Source of the DNA: Uloborus plumipes
Lineage: Eukaryota > Arthropoda > Arachnida > Araneae > Uloboridae
Assembly: GCA_038373865.1 (NCBI GenBank)
Contig: JAXGGA010006595.1
Coordinates: forward strand, 1 to 64,000
Length of the DNA stretch: 64,000 nt
Direction of reading: 5' to 3'
Part shown: piece by piece, positions 1-9,816 of the stretch
How positions within the stretch are numbered: the stretch's first letter is position 1
How the letters are laid out: each line of letters opens with the position of its first letter
The notes under the pieces: generated by a model
What the model was told of the DNA's origin: nothing
Database searches by the model: none
What the model saw: only the letters and a program-made list of their open reading frames with translations
Translations under genes and position numbers: made by a program

Positions 1-551
1 TTTCGAGTTTTCTAGCTTCGAGCTATCGAGACTCCACAGTTTGTATGTGCACATGCTGGTATTTTGTCATTCGGTAAAGTTCGGCATTTCATTCGGCAAA
101 TGGACCCCCCTCTCCAAAAGTAAAGTTTGGGACGCAACAGAAGATAAATGGCACACTGCGAAAAATGAACTGCTGTTTTACAGTATAATACCGGCAGCCG
201 AGGTTCCAATTTAAAACTGTAAAATGTACAGTAATAAACTAAAACTAGCAATTTCTCAGTTTCTTACTGTAAAGTTAGAAATTTTACAGTTTATTGCCGT
301 AAAATTTAGCTGTATTATACTGTAAAAACAACAATATAATACTGGCAGCAGAGGTTCCAGTTTAAAACTGTAAAATGAGCGGCAGTAAAATAAGCAATTT
401 TACTGTTTAGTACTGTGAAGTGATCAATTTTACAGTTTATTACTGTAAAATTGGCAATTTTTACAGTTTATTACCATAAAATTAGCTGTATTATACTGTA
501 AAAACAACATTCATTTTTTACAGTGTAAAGAAACAAAAAAGGCAGACCTAC
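1..551 (-). other. 5' part of intron 1
   Basis: AT-rich sequence downstream of the donor on the minus strand. Most of it is the MITE at 154-525, which ends 26 bases from the donor. Positions 1-153 hold no gene that I can see. A TTCGAG/CTCGAA-rich stretch lies at 3-35. Confidence 0.55.
154..525. mobile_element. MITE family A, copy 1 (30-bp terminal inverted repeats, palindromic core)
   Basis: The element begins CACTGCGAAAAATGAAC and ends with the near reverse complement (...TTCATTTTTTACAGTG). The terminal inverted repeats are about 30 bp, with consensus CACTGYAAAAAATGAAYTGT and onward. Inside are repeated ~30-bp units built on TTTTACAGTTTATTACTGTA, each nearly its own reverse complement. A subterminal block with GGCAGCAGAGGTTCCAG occurs twice. 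Three further copies lie at 16585, 36827 and 46310. There is no coding capacity, so it would depend on another element's transposase. No target duplication is clear at this copy; the superfamily is unassigned. Confidence 0.85.
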
Positions 552-553
552 CT
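546..553 (-). other. 5' splice donor of exon 1
   Basis: Read on the minus strand the sequence is AG|GTAGGT, with the exon ending at 552 and the intron beginning at 551. It matches the metazoan donor consensus except for one base at intron position 4. The open frame meets TAG within the first intron bases, as expected where translation should leave the exon. The composition drops at this point from GC-rich to AT-rich, which supports a real exon edge. Confidence 0.72.
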
Positions 554-919
554 CTCTTGAGCATTGTTCTGGTTGTACTTGGCAGCGAGGGAGCGCATGA
601 AATCCGAGTAGTTCCTGGTCATCATCTCCATCTGCTTGATGGCCGGGTTGGCCGGCGAGTAGCGCTCGAGTCCGGGCGGGGAGAAGGGCGCGGCCCGGAG
701 TCCGGCCAGCCCGAAGCCCAGCGTCGGGAAGGCGCGGCCGGGGCTGGGAGAGTGCGGCGAGAGCGACGGAGACGAGGACAGGTCGGGCTCGGGGGTCGCT
801 CGCTCCCCTCGCGGCAGAGCAGTGGCCGGGGGTCCCGACGACGAGGCCACGGCGTCGGTCGGCATCGGACGGGGGCGCTGGAGGCTCAGGCTCGGGCTCT
901 CTGCAACCACATCAACCAT
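552..919 (-). CDS. First coding exon of an unidentified Pro/Ser-rich protein (partial gene)
   Basis: This is the only convincing host coding sequence in the window. It reads on the minus strand from an ATG at 919-917. An in-frame TGA lies about ten codons upstream, so this is the first usable Met after a stop. The exon gives 122 whole codons plus two bases and ends at 552 on AG|GTAGGT, a near-consensus donor in phase 2; the frame stops at once inside the intron. Residues 1-90 are low-complexity and rich in Ser, Pro and Ala, with SPSLSPHSPSP near residues 50-60. Residues 91-119 are different: NPAIKQMEMM followed by an amphipathic NYSDFMRSLAAKYNQNN, which looks like a conserved linear motif or short helix. 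GC content is far above the surroundings. Such N-termini are common in metazoan transcription regulators, but no domain is complete and I do not recognise the family. Later exons would lie beyond position 1. Confidence 0.7.
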
Positions 920-1300
920 ACGAGAGACGGAATTAGCGAGACTCGAGCATCAAACGAGGAAAATAAAAATGTGTGTGGCCGCGCCTAGCCGAACCAAACC
1001 CATGCACCTGTCGCGCTTCAGGGTCAAGGTCTGCCCGACAGAGCAGCTGTTTCGCCGTGAATGAGAGCTCTTTCGAATCGCCTACCCGCTCGCTCCGTTT
1101 GGCAAGGTTACCGACGTGCTCCTCGCCTCGCCAAAAGCCACCGCCAAGGCGATAAAAGCGCTGACAATTGATTTTTTCCTCGCGCGGACGGTGGAAGGAT
1201 GCCACAGAGGAGGGGAGCTGTCACGTCCGACATTTTGGTTCTAGTTTCTCGTGGAACAATCCCGGCGGTTGAGGAGTTTCGATGGGAAGTCACTGTGACC
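920..1300 (-). promoter_or_regulatory. GC/CpG-rich 5' flank and probable promoter of the exon-1 gene
   Basis: This stretch immediately upstream of the ATG is markedly GC-rich with many CpG dinucleotides, whereas DNA beyond 1300 returns to AT-rich. It probably contains the 5' UTR and core promoter. I see no convincing TATA box at a fixed distance on the minus strand, and I cannot place the transcription start. Short frames on both strands here are what GC-rich non-coding DNA gives by chance. The call rests on position and composition only. Confidence 0.5.
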
Positions 1301-2974
1301 CTCAAAGTATCAACTTATTTGGCAAATTTGGAGAACTTAGAGAGATTTGGATTAATATTCTCTTTCTTTCTTTTCTAATTATTTTTAAAGATGCCTAATA
1401 TTATCTCTCATTTGATACTATCTACAAATGATATGCATGCGTTTTCGCATTTTATCATTGAGTAAAACAGGAATTTCATTCAGAAAATTCAGACCTTTCC
1501 CCCTCCTAAAACTTTTAGTTAGGGGCGCCCTTGCCCGGGAGTAGAATTTGTTTCGGCCGTCTGCCACGCACATATGAAGAAACAAAAAATAATCAACAAA
1601 ATATTAGGTAAACCAGCATTGAGTTAGTCATGGCACTTATTTTGTACATCATTAAGTTATGCCTGAAAATAAAATGCTAAACTTAAAAATCGCGAGTAAA
1701 ATATAGGGTAAAAAGCACCTAACTAAAATAGAAAACTAAGGCGTAGGTACCTGCCGGACCAAGGGTTTTTGACCTCTTGGCCACTGAGGACTCCTGCATA
1801 GATTTAAAGAACTGTTTTTTTTTTATTTATTTCACTTTTTTTCTGTTTCATTCAGAAGTGCATTTCTTTACTTTAAATTCGACAGAATAGTGCAGAAAAT
1901 GAAAAAAAAAAATATCCTGCTCAGAAAGAGTATGCATAGTCCTGCGACGGATCACAGCGGGATCTGCGACGTAAATCACAGCGTCGCGCTGTTTCTGCTA
2001 CCAAGGGAACAACAAACATTAATGTCCATAAATCAAGTCCCACATTTTTTTTTTTCAACATATTTCTCTCCTCTTCCATCTTTGTCACAAAGTGCCACAC
2101 TTTACTTTACCTTTTTTCATTCCACTTGTCACATGTCACATTATCTTTCATGAATATATAGTTTTAAAAAACTGTGTCACTTTTTATTACTTTCTCCCTC
2201 CACCCTGTCATAATTTCGCGAATCTCTCCCCTCCCCCCTCCTCCCGCTCAAAGCGTGGCATTTGTGGGCAACCCCAATCTATATTCTGAAAAAAAAGTTT
2301 AAAACTAAATAATTGCGTTAGCATCAGATCCATTGATTGCTTGATGTTCTCTTATTTTAGGTTAGAGTAGCGGTTAGGGGGTTTTGCTACTGAGAGGTCC
2401 GCGTTTACAGGGGTTCGGCTAGTAATCACTATTTGCTTAACAAAAAAGCCAAAATTATCACATTTTTAGGCTATTTGCAACAAATGAGTTTAAAATAAAT
2501 ATAGTTTATATGTTACTTGTCTGTGTTACTCGTAGAACAATTAATAAAATATATAAATAAATAAGTTAATAAATAAACAATTAGCAACCTTACTATATTA
2601 AGATACTTTTATTGTGATAAAATGAAGATGCATTAATAATAACGTAAATTAGAGTAGGAAAAAACTCCGATATTCTATTTTTCGCTCTTCTACCAAGAGA
2701 TTCATTCAAGAAAACGATAAGCGCAAACGATACCCCAAAGAGTAAAATATGATTATCCATGATTTAGAGAAACAGAAAAGCTTTGTTTTCCATACTTAAA
2801 ACAAGAAAGAAAAAAAAATGCTTTTATTTTTACTACAAACGCTTTCCAATAAACTATCATTATGTTTGGAAGTTGATAGAATTGCTCAAAATGACTCTTA
2901 ATATCTTTTTCTTCCTATTTTTTTTTTTTTTTTTTTTTAATGTCTCAACAAACGACTCAAATAACGGGTCCAGC
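1301..2974. other. Non-coding, AT-rich upstream DNA
   Basis: No gene seen. It contains a pyrimidine-rich tract (about 2040-2250) with repeated TGTCAC-type motifs, possibly a transposon relic, and a T-run near 2919-2938. The frames here are short and low-complexity. Confidence 0.5.
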
Positions 2975-3150
2975 CAGGCCCGTCATTTGGGAGATCACTG
3001 AGGTCAATTGCCCCCTCCCCACAGGTTTCAAACACATGAAGGCTTTGTGCATGTATTTTGTTTTGTCCTAAAAAAAAATGTTTTTAGCATGTAGTCTTTT
3101 GCCGCTCCCACCCCCTCCGAAAAAAAATTGAAACGACCGGGCAGGACTGT
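2975..3150. mobile_element. MITE family C, copy 1 (CAGGCCCGTCATTT end, degraded)
   Basis: The left end CAGGCCCGTCATTTGGGAG is followed by GGTCAATTGCCCCCTCC, the same order of motifs as the better-bounded copy at 8447-8619. The right end near 3130-3150 (GAAACGACCGGGCAGG) is only an approximate inverted match, so the boundary is uncertain. No coding capacity. Confidence 0.5.
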
Positions 3151-4151
3151 CACCCCCCTCCTCCCCGCGGCGACTTTTTACGCAAAGTTAGCCATGTTTT
3201 TCGACATAATTTGCATTGAGAACACCATCCTTTATCCCCTCCCCCTGGAAAAACACGAAATAACGGGGCCAACGACAGGCCAGCTTTCCACGAAAGTGAA
3301 CCTAAAACTATTTTATCTGGGACACAAAATGTCGGATAATTGGAACTATCTTTTATAGTGGCTCTTGGTCGATGTGGTCCGAAAACATGACGCAATTTTT
3401 GTCTCTCCTCCGCGGAAATTAATTAGTTTCGGAAGAGAGAGAGAGAAAAAAAAAAGGGAGGGGGGTGCACATTTATGGTGAACAATCATGTTTTCGAGTA
3501 CTCCTCCGTTAGCGGTAAAAACGGGAGTGTTTATCTAGTTTTAGTAAGTTAATTTTTTGTTTCAGTATCTCTTTTCTTACTCTGAACTGACATGGTTTAA
3601 AATGTATCACTAATTGAGAACAACTTGAAAAGGATAAACTTGCATTTTATTAGAAAATGACAAAAATATTCTTAATTACTTTCCGTAAATGGAGAATCCT
3701 TTCCTTGAATTTCAATGATTCATTCTACTTTATCAAATTTGATTTATTTACATTTATTTTGTGTTTGTACCTTTCTTTAGCTCTCACTTGACATGGTTTG
3801 AGGACAACTCTCGTGGTTGGAATGAGTCATCCTAACCTAGTTTCCAGTAATTGAAGTTTTTGAAAAAAAAAAAAAAACCAAAAAATCAGGATTGCGTAAG
3901 TTTTAATTTCAAGAGAAAGATGTTTATTTAAGCACAGGTACTTTTTTTTTTATAATGCATCAATTTATTAAAAGTAACTTGTTTTAAGGTAACTGATTTT
4001 AGATGGTTTTCACAACTCTTATTCTCGATTTACGATTGTTTTACTAAAATAAAGTCAAATATATGCTAATGAGGGAGTGATGGGCAATTCAATTTCAATA
4101 AAAGCACTAATAGGTGTATAAAAAAGCTTGCAAAGACTCTTATTTCCCTAG
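3151..4151. other. Non-coding DNA with short G/C-rich and homopolymer tracts
   Basis: No gene seen. There is a C-rich patch at 3150-3170 and a GA/A/G-rich tract at 3434-3466. One copy of an exact 26-bp direct repeat lies at 3624-3649. Small frames on both strands overlap without splice or protein support. Confidence 0.45.
3624..3649. repeat. 26-bp exact direct repeat, copy 1
   Basis: A 26-base string beginning CTTGAAAAGGATAAACTTGC recurs exactly at 4679-4704, about 1.05 kb away in the same orientation. Flanking sequences diverge at once, so it is not part of a long duplication. Origin unknown. Confidence 0.75.
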
Positions 4152-4379
4152 ATCCTGGGTTTTATTGCATACATTTTTGTTAAGAACATGGACTCTACCT
4201 CTATAAAATACAGTTAAATTTTGAAGATTTCCAGAAAGAGTACTTAAAAGATCATTTTTTGGTTCCGTTACGAAGAAAATATTGTTAACCATTTTTTTCG
4301 GAAATCTTCAAAATTTAACTGCATTATATAGGAGCAGAGATCATGTTCTTCATAAAGTTTGAAATAAAACAAGGATTTA
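4151..4379. repeat. Inverted repeat with ~80-bp arms (small fold-back element)
   Basis: The left arm (about 4151-4236) and right arm (about 4300-4379) are imperfect reverse complements. The best-paired segment is CAGTTAAATTTTGAAGATTT against AAATCTTCAAAATTTAACTG, close to the loop. Outer parts also pair (GAACATG with CATGTTC, CTCTACCTCTATA with TATAGGAGCAGAG). The loop is ~60 bp. No coding capacity. Confidence 0.7.
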
Positions 4380-4678
4380 ACATATCTCTACCCCTAAAAG
4401 CTGTTTTGTGAAAAACTGATACGTCTGTTACCGTGGAATTGCTCTAATGTTCCTCCTAGCACAAAATTGTGGCTACTGGTTCAATTGGTGTATAGGAACT
4501 GGATTTACACCACATTCTCGCCTGAACAATAGTTTCAGTGAGTGGAAAATTTTTAACTGAAGAATATTTTTTGGGAGCAATTGGTTCATCTCTAATAAAG
4601 GAGTTAACTCAAATCCACGCTTAAGTAAGATCTCAATTTTTTTCCCTGCTCCGCTTTCATTTTAAACTGTCTGTTTGG

Positions 4679-4704
4679 CTTGAAAAGGATAAACTTGCAT
4701 TTTA
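4679..4704. repeat. 26-bp exact direct repeat, copy 2
   Basis: Identical to 3624-3649. The fold-back at 4151-4379 lies between the two copies. Confidence 0.75.
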
Positions 4705-6016
4705 GAAAGACGACGAAAGTGCGCGTTACAATGGTTTCTATTTGACGAGCGTCTTTTGAATAACCGTTGCTCTTCGCTTAGTTTTATTTTATTCATTTAT
4801 TATTTTTATTTTCTATCTGTATTTTTAATTAGCCTTCCATTGAGTTTAAAGGAGAAAATTACCTTGAAAATGAAAAAAAAAAAAGAAAGAGAGAGAGAGA
4901 GAGAGAAGCAGATGAAAATGCACATTAGAGTAAAATCTTCGTACAACATATACTAAAATAACGATAAACGAAGAGTAGTAGGTACGAAATTTCCGGAAAA
5001 TTATTTTTTTTATGAAGTGATGATTATTAACTTATGCACTCGAATTCTACAAACGATGAATAATCATAAGGAATACCTGAACACTTTCTTTCAATTTTAG
5101 CATTTAGCTCCTATGAAACTGAAAACGAAGTGAATATTTCAAAAAAAAAAGGGGGGGGGTGGTAACTAATAGTAATTAAGTTAGACTTAAAAATGGCATT
5201 CGTTAATGGAAAAAAAGGAAAAGCAAAAAGCTCAACAGCAACTCAAAAAATATATATTGAGAATACATAATATTAGATGCCAGAATAATGAATTTTCAAC
5301 CAATTCGTAACTTTAAATTCCGTTACGAAAATGGACTAATGCACAAAAGGCTCATGTTGTTCCCATTCCAATCAAAAAGTCCTGCAATTTAATTATTCAT
5401 AATAGTGTCATGTAAATATCAGCTGTGAGGTTTTCTTTTTTAATTTCATTCAGTTTTACGCACTTTTTGAACTATTCGTTTAGCTTTTATTCTGTACACC
5501 TTCCATATTACAATTTATAGTAATGCTTGCAGGTAGGTAAATTTAATCATCGTAATTCCTTCTTGAAGGTATGTTTTGAAAAAAAAAAATATTTATAAAA
5601 TATTTTTTTTTCCACCGATCGATCGGCAAAATGTGGCAGGTTATAAATAATCGGCAAAGGGGATGATTATAGTCGATTAATCGGCACTGCCGATTAATTA
5701 CCATTATGGTGCTTGAAAGTCAAGCTGAAACAAGAAAACGGTGATGAACCAAAAACCGAATTAGAAAGCAAAAATAAGCCCAGGACCAAAAACCCATTAT
5801 AACTTCTGGCGCGCAATTCCAGCGGATTCCTCATTTCTACACTTTATTTTAAATCCCGCTTTGTTCGGCGGTAAAAAAATGTCTTTATTATAGAAGGGAA
5901 AAAATTGGTAAGTAAATAAAAAAATAATAAAATATCGAGTGATTTATTGTCTTTGTTTTAATAAAAGACGGGAGAAAAAACAGCAGTTGAAAATCATCTC
6001 CGCTTGAAAAATTTTA
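4705..6016. other. Non-coding DNA; palindromic TCGATTAATCGGC cluster at 5617-5700
   Basis: No gene seen. Around 5617-5700 the motifs CCGATCGATCGGC, ATAATCGGCA, GTCGATTAATCGGCA and TGCCGATTAATTA recur in both orientations. This is likely a transposon remnant or binding-site cluster. A (GA)n tract lies near 4885-4905. Confidence 0.45.
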
Positions 6017-6932
6017 GGGGCGATTCTCTGTAAACTCGTCATTTTTCACACGAAATCTGTCCGGGCATGGTTATTTGAAATGTTCGTATAATTATTTTAC
6101 TAGTGCACAAAAAATGAATCGATTACTTTGCTTGAAAGAGAGCCAATTGAAGTTTATGTTTTTCTGATAAATCATGATAGGGGGTAAGTCCCCCGCCTAG
6201 TATAACTTGGCAGGGGACTGTGCCAGGTGACTGTGTTTTTGCTCTTTGTTGCGTAATATCTGCAAAACTATTGGAACATAATTAGTTACGAAACTACCTA
6301 TAAATTTAGGCACAAATCGTGGACATAATATTTAATATGTTTCATAATTAAACTAATTGACATTAATAAAATCACTTTCCAGAGGACTGTTTTCGCAACG
6401 ACCCTGATGCATAGGAACTTAACAAAGTATCGTTTCAACATCGTTCTCGGCAATTTCAGCAAAATCACACTCATTATTTTAAACTTCATGACAAAAACAT
6501 TTGCAAGAGTAACAGATTTTTTCTATTGGAGCTTAGAATTTGTGGCAGGGGACTGTTTGAAAAATATCCGGACAGAATTTACATGACAATTTTAAGTTTT
6601 AGAAATACGTAATTAGACCTTATTTCATAAAAAAGGTTTAGCTGCATTATTCTATTTTTAGATATTAATTGCCAAATTTATGTAGTGTTAATAGTTTTTT
6701 TCAAATATTGCCTTAAAGTGTTAAACTATTGGATTGGGACAGCCAGGGGACTGTGTTCTTGTGGCTTAGATAATTCATAGAAAAAAAATAAATAGTTACC
6801 GCTCCAAATACAATTGGGCCACAAAGTATTAATGCTTTACTTGAATTAATAGCAATAATTACTTTATAACACTTTATTATTTTTAAAATACTCGGTCCAG
6901 ACAGCGGATTACCAGTTTACAGAGAATCGCCC
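6017..6932. mobile_element. Non-autonomous DNA transposon, ~916 bp, GGGCGATTCTCTGTAAAC termini
   Basis: The left terminus GGGGCGATTCTCTGTAAACT and the right terminus (AGTTTACAGAGAATCGCCC region) form an inverted repeat of about 19-20 bp, differing by one G. Both ends are flanked by TTA, so the duplication could be TTA or TA. The interior has no intact frame but carries several copies of AGGGGACTGT or a close variant (near 6212, 6382, 6547 and 6746), and a GGGGGTAAGTCCCCC hairpin at about 6180. The superfamily is not recognised. Confidence 0.72.
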
Positions 6933-7274
6933 TTAGGTGAACTTTGTGTGTATATTTATTCCATGTTGTAAACGGATAAGAAAATCATATTGTGTAGTTT
7001 TTTGTTTACGAAAAATGATTTAAAACACTATTATTCCATATGCTATACACATTCATATGTAGAGCGTTGCATTTGGGTCTCATATGCATTGTTTTCATTT
7101 AAAAAAACCCTGAATTAAGTTTTTATTTGCGATAAAAAATGGCTATATACTAAACTAAAAGTGACTACCGGACACTCGCAACTAATTAAAATTTTCAAGT
7201 CTAAGTACAGCGGTTTCGATTTTAAAGAAGACAAAGAGTAGTGAAAAATGTTGACGCAAGGGCAAAATTTACAG
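6933..7274. other. Non-coding AT-rich DNA
   Basis: No gene or repeat structure seen. Confidence 0.5.
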
Positions 7275-7932
7275 TTAACGCTACAGTAGATACAAAAAAT
7301 GATTTTTTTTCAATTATTGATGCATATGTGTAAAACTTTGTGTGCTTGTATATTTACTACATCTAAAAGCATAAAAAAAAATTGGTGCAAAAACAATGAA
7401 TACCTTTTTTTGAAATTTAAAATTAATTTTTTTTTTTACAAAATTTCAAAATGCTCCATGCCTCCCAATTTTATTTCACACTTAGACTTTCCCATTCATT
7501 TCCAATCATCAGGCATGGTTGCATAAATCTATGCATTACATGCAATGTTTCATGTGATAGTTTGTAAAAGATGGCTGAAAATGAAAATTTATATGAATTT
7601 TTTAGCTGAAAATTTCCATTTTCAGCCATCTTTTCTAAACTATCTCATGAAACATTGCATGTGATGCATAGATTTATGTAAGCATGCCTAAGGATTGGAA
7701 ATAAAGTAAAAATTCAAAGTTTGAAAAAAAAAAAAAACTGTGACGCATGGAGCATTTAAAAATTTTGTTAAAACAATTTTTAATTTTAAAACTCAAAAAA
7801 GTATTTATTGCTTTTGCACCAATTTGTTTTTTTATGCTTTTAGATGTCGTAAATATACAAGCACATAGAGCTTTAGACATATAGATCAATAATTTTAAAA
7901 AAATCATTTTTTGTACCACTGTAGCCTCAACA
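7275..7932. mobile_element. Fold-back element 1, ~660 bp
   Basis: Two arms of about 300 bp (7275-7580 and 7620-7932) are imperfect reverse complements around a ~40-bp AT-rich loop. The innermost arm pairs AGATGGCTGAAAATG with CATTTTCAGCCATCT. The outer ends pair CGCTACAGTAGATACAAAAA with its complement on the right. Because the arms mirror each other, each contains a similar short frame (7299-7526 plus, 7674-7919 minus); these agree because they are one sequence copied, which is not evidence of a protein. A transcript through it would form a long hairpin. Confidence 0.85.
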
Positions 7933-8446
7933 TGAGAAAAGTGAGTAATTCGCGTAAATAGAGAACGTTAAGCTAAAAAGTTGAAAGAAATTTCATCATT
8001 TAATTGATGAATTTGCTTCCGCTAGCGTTGGCTGTGCTTTATTAACTCTTCTATAAGCGACGGGAAAATGCGAGTGATGATCTTTCTGGATTCCGGTTAT
8101 TGAAAATGTTACGAGGAGGACTGATGAGTGTCACTAACCTAGCACGAATGATTGAACGATTTGAATCTATAAATGTGGAACTAGGTCGGGGACGCAAAAT
8201 AACAAAAAAGAAACAAATAAACAGAAAAAAAAAAACGCAGCATGAAGTTGAAACTTGTGGATGATATGTGTGTGGTTATATGACAATTATGTGGGCTAGG
8301 GCAGGAGCAATATCACGTCAAACAAATATCCCATAGTCAGAGGGGGAAAAAACTGCTGTATATAATCTTTTAGGATGCTGGATTTGCTCCGTAGGTCATA
8401 CGTTAGACATCCTTTGTCTAGTAGTGCACATAGACTCAGGTGTACA
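7933..8446. other. Non-coding DNA
   Basis: No gene seen; a short A-run lies at 8226-8234. Confidence 0.5.
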
Positions 8447-8619
8447 CAGGCTCGTCATTTCGGGGTGCAGAGGGAGTCAATTGCCTCCCCCGTCTTTGGG
8501 AAATCATTGTATTTACATGGAACTATTAGGCGTGGTTTTTTCCATTTCTTTTGCAAATTTACATTGTGTCTACACCCTTTGCCCCCCCCCCCCCGGGAAA
8601 ATTCAAAATGACGGGCCTG
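8447..8619. mobile_element. MITE family C, copy 2 (hAT-like, 8-bp target duplication)
   Basis: The element starts CAGGCTCGTCATTTCGGG and ends with the inverted form (AAATGACGGGCCTG). It is flanked by GGTGTACA on the left and GGTGTACC on the right, an 8-bp duplication with one mismatch. An 8-bp duplication with CA...TG ends is typical of hAT-type insertion. The interior has GTCAATTGCCTCCCCC and a C-run. It is 173 bp and non-coding. Related sequence lies at 2975 and, inverted, near 20225. Confidence 0.78.
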
Positions 8620-9650
8620 GGTGTACCCCCTCCCCCCCCCCCCGCAAAATTTCTAAATACGCCCTCAACCCCGTACTAAACAATCAAAAAAGAAAAAATC
8701 CCATTTAATTCAATGCTATTTTTCTAAATTGTGCTTCTCCAAACTTTATGCCCCACACCACCGGGCCGCGAAGGTGCTATATAAGCCACTGCCCTGGTCT
8801 AAACCTTTAAGTGATGGACATATAAATTAAAGTCAACATGATTACAATTGGCTTTCTTTTGGGTTGCATCCAGTTGAGCGATAACTTATGAGGGAACTGA
8901 TACATTGTCTTCTTATTGGTTCCCAAGTTCGTCCTCAATGCCAAGCAACCGCCGAAGCTGGACGAGGGAAGCTAGCAGTAGCCGAAGGTCCGCAAAGATA
9001 AAGAGGAATTTTTATTAGTGGTTTTGAAAAAATCACTGAAATTGTTACAATTTTTCCTAATCTCCTTTTTTTTTCTACTTTAAGATTGGTATTAAGCGTT
9101 TTTATCACACAGCACACGATTTACAATCGGTTGTTAAAAACAAGTTGTAGCTACATTTTTTTGCTTTGAATATTTACAAGAGAAAGTGCGACTTATAAGG
9201 CTTAAAGAAGGCGAGAAATCTGAATGTCTATTTATTTATTTATTAACTTTGAAAGTAGAAATAAAATCTTTAAATAAACGTATGTCAAAAATTCCAAAAT
9301 GTCAAAGTTTTGCATTACCTTTAGTTAATGTCTGGATCACTTGTTTTTAAAACGAAACAGGTTCGAGCTATGGCGTTCATTGGCTTTAGTATTTGTATTT
9401 AGTTTTCTTATTCAGTAAATTCTTCATTTGTTTTTTAATTGATGAGATCTCAAAGAAGAACATAGTTTACGGGTGCATTTATGCGTAATTTACTACGTTT
9501 TATGAGCTGGCTTATCCTTACTAGCCAAAGCTACGTCAGAGCAAAATTGCTGAATTAACCTACCTCTAAAACAACCAGTCGCAGTTTAATATGGTTTATG
9601 TCGTCAACGGGATTATTTCATTTAACGGGAAAAATGAAGAATATGACATA
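8620..9650. other. Non-coding DNA
   Basis: No gene seen. A second C-run patch at 8628-8642 adjoins the MITE. A short GC-rich piece at 8760-8800 (GGGCCGCGAAGGTGCTATAT) resembles a transposon end but I found no partner. Confidence 0.45.
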
Positions 9651-9808
9651 CAGGGCCGTCGAGAGCTAAAGCGTGCTCCTTATTAGTTTGGTCACCCTTT
9701 CCCCTATAAAATCATTAAAATTTACATTACTCTGATTCCCTGTCAGGTCCCTTTCAGGGCCGGGCCCCTAGTTTCCGACTAGACTGGCATGGCCTCTCGT
9801 CGGCCCTG
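9651..9808. mobile_element. hAT-like MITE, 158 bp, CAGGGCCG termini
   Basis: The left end CAGGGCCGTCGAGAG and right end CTCTCGTCGGCCCTG are inverted copies with one mismatch. The flanks are ATGACATA (9643-9650) and ATAACATA (9809-9816), an 8-bp duplication with one mismatch, as expected for hAT insertion. The interior includes CAGGTCCCTTTCAGGGCCGG, a second internal CAGGGCC, suggesting internal rearrangement. No coding capacity. Confidence 0.82.
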
Positions 9809-9816
9809 ATAACATA

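Noticed and set aside
557..1064. Plus-strand frames of 143 and 80 codons across the GC-rich exon region
   Set aside because: They are antisense to the minus-strand exon, Arg/Gly-rich as expected from GC-rich DNA, and lack a recognisable domain.
933..1305. Minus-strand frames of 90 and 65 codons upstream of the exon
   Set aside because: They lie in the CpG-rich flank in other frames and have no domain; more likely 5' UTR or promoter than coding.
7299..7919. Similar proteins on both strands, suggesting a gene pair
   Set aside because: They are the two mirrored arms of one fold-back element.
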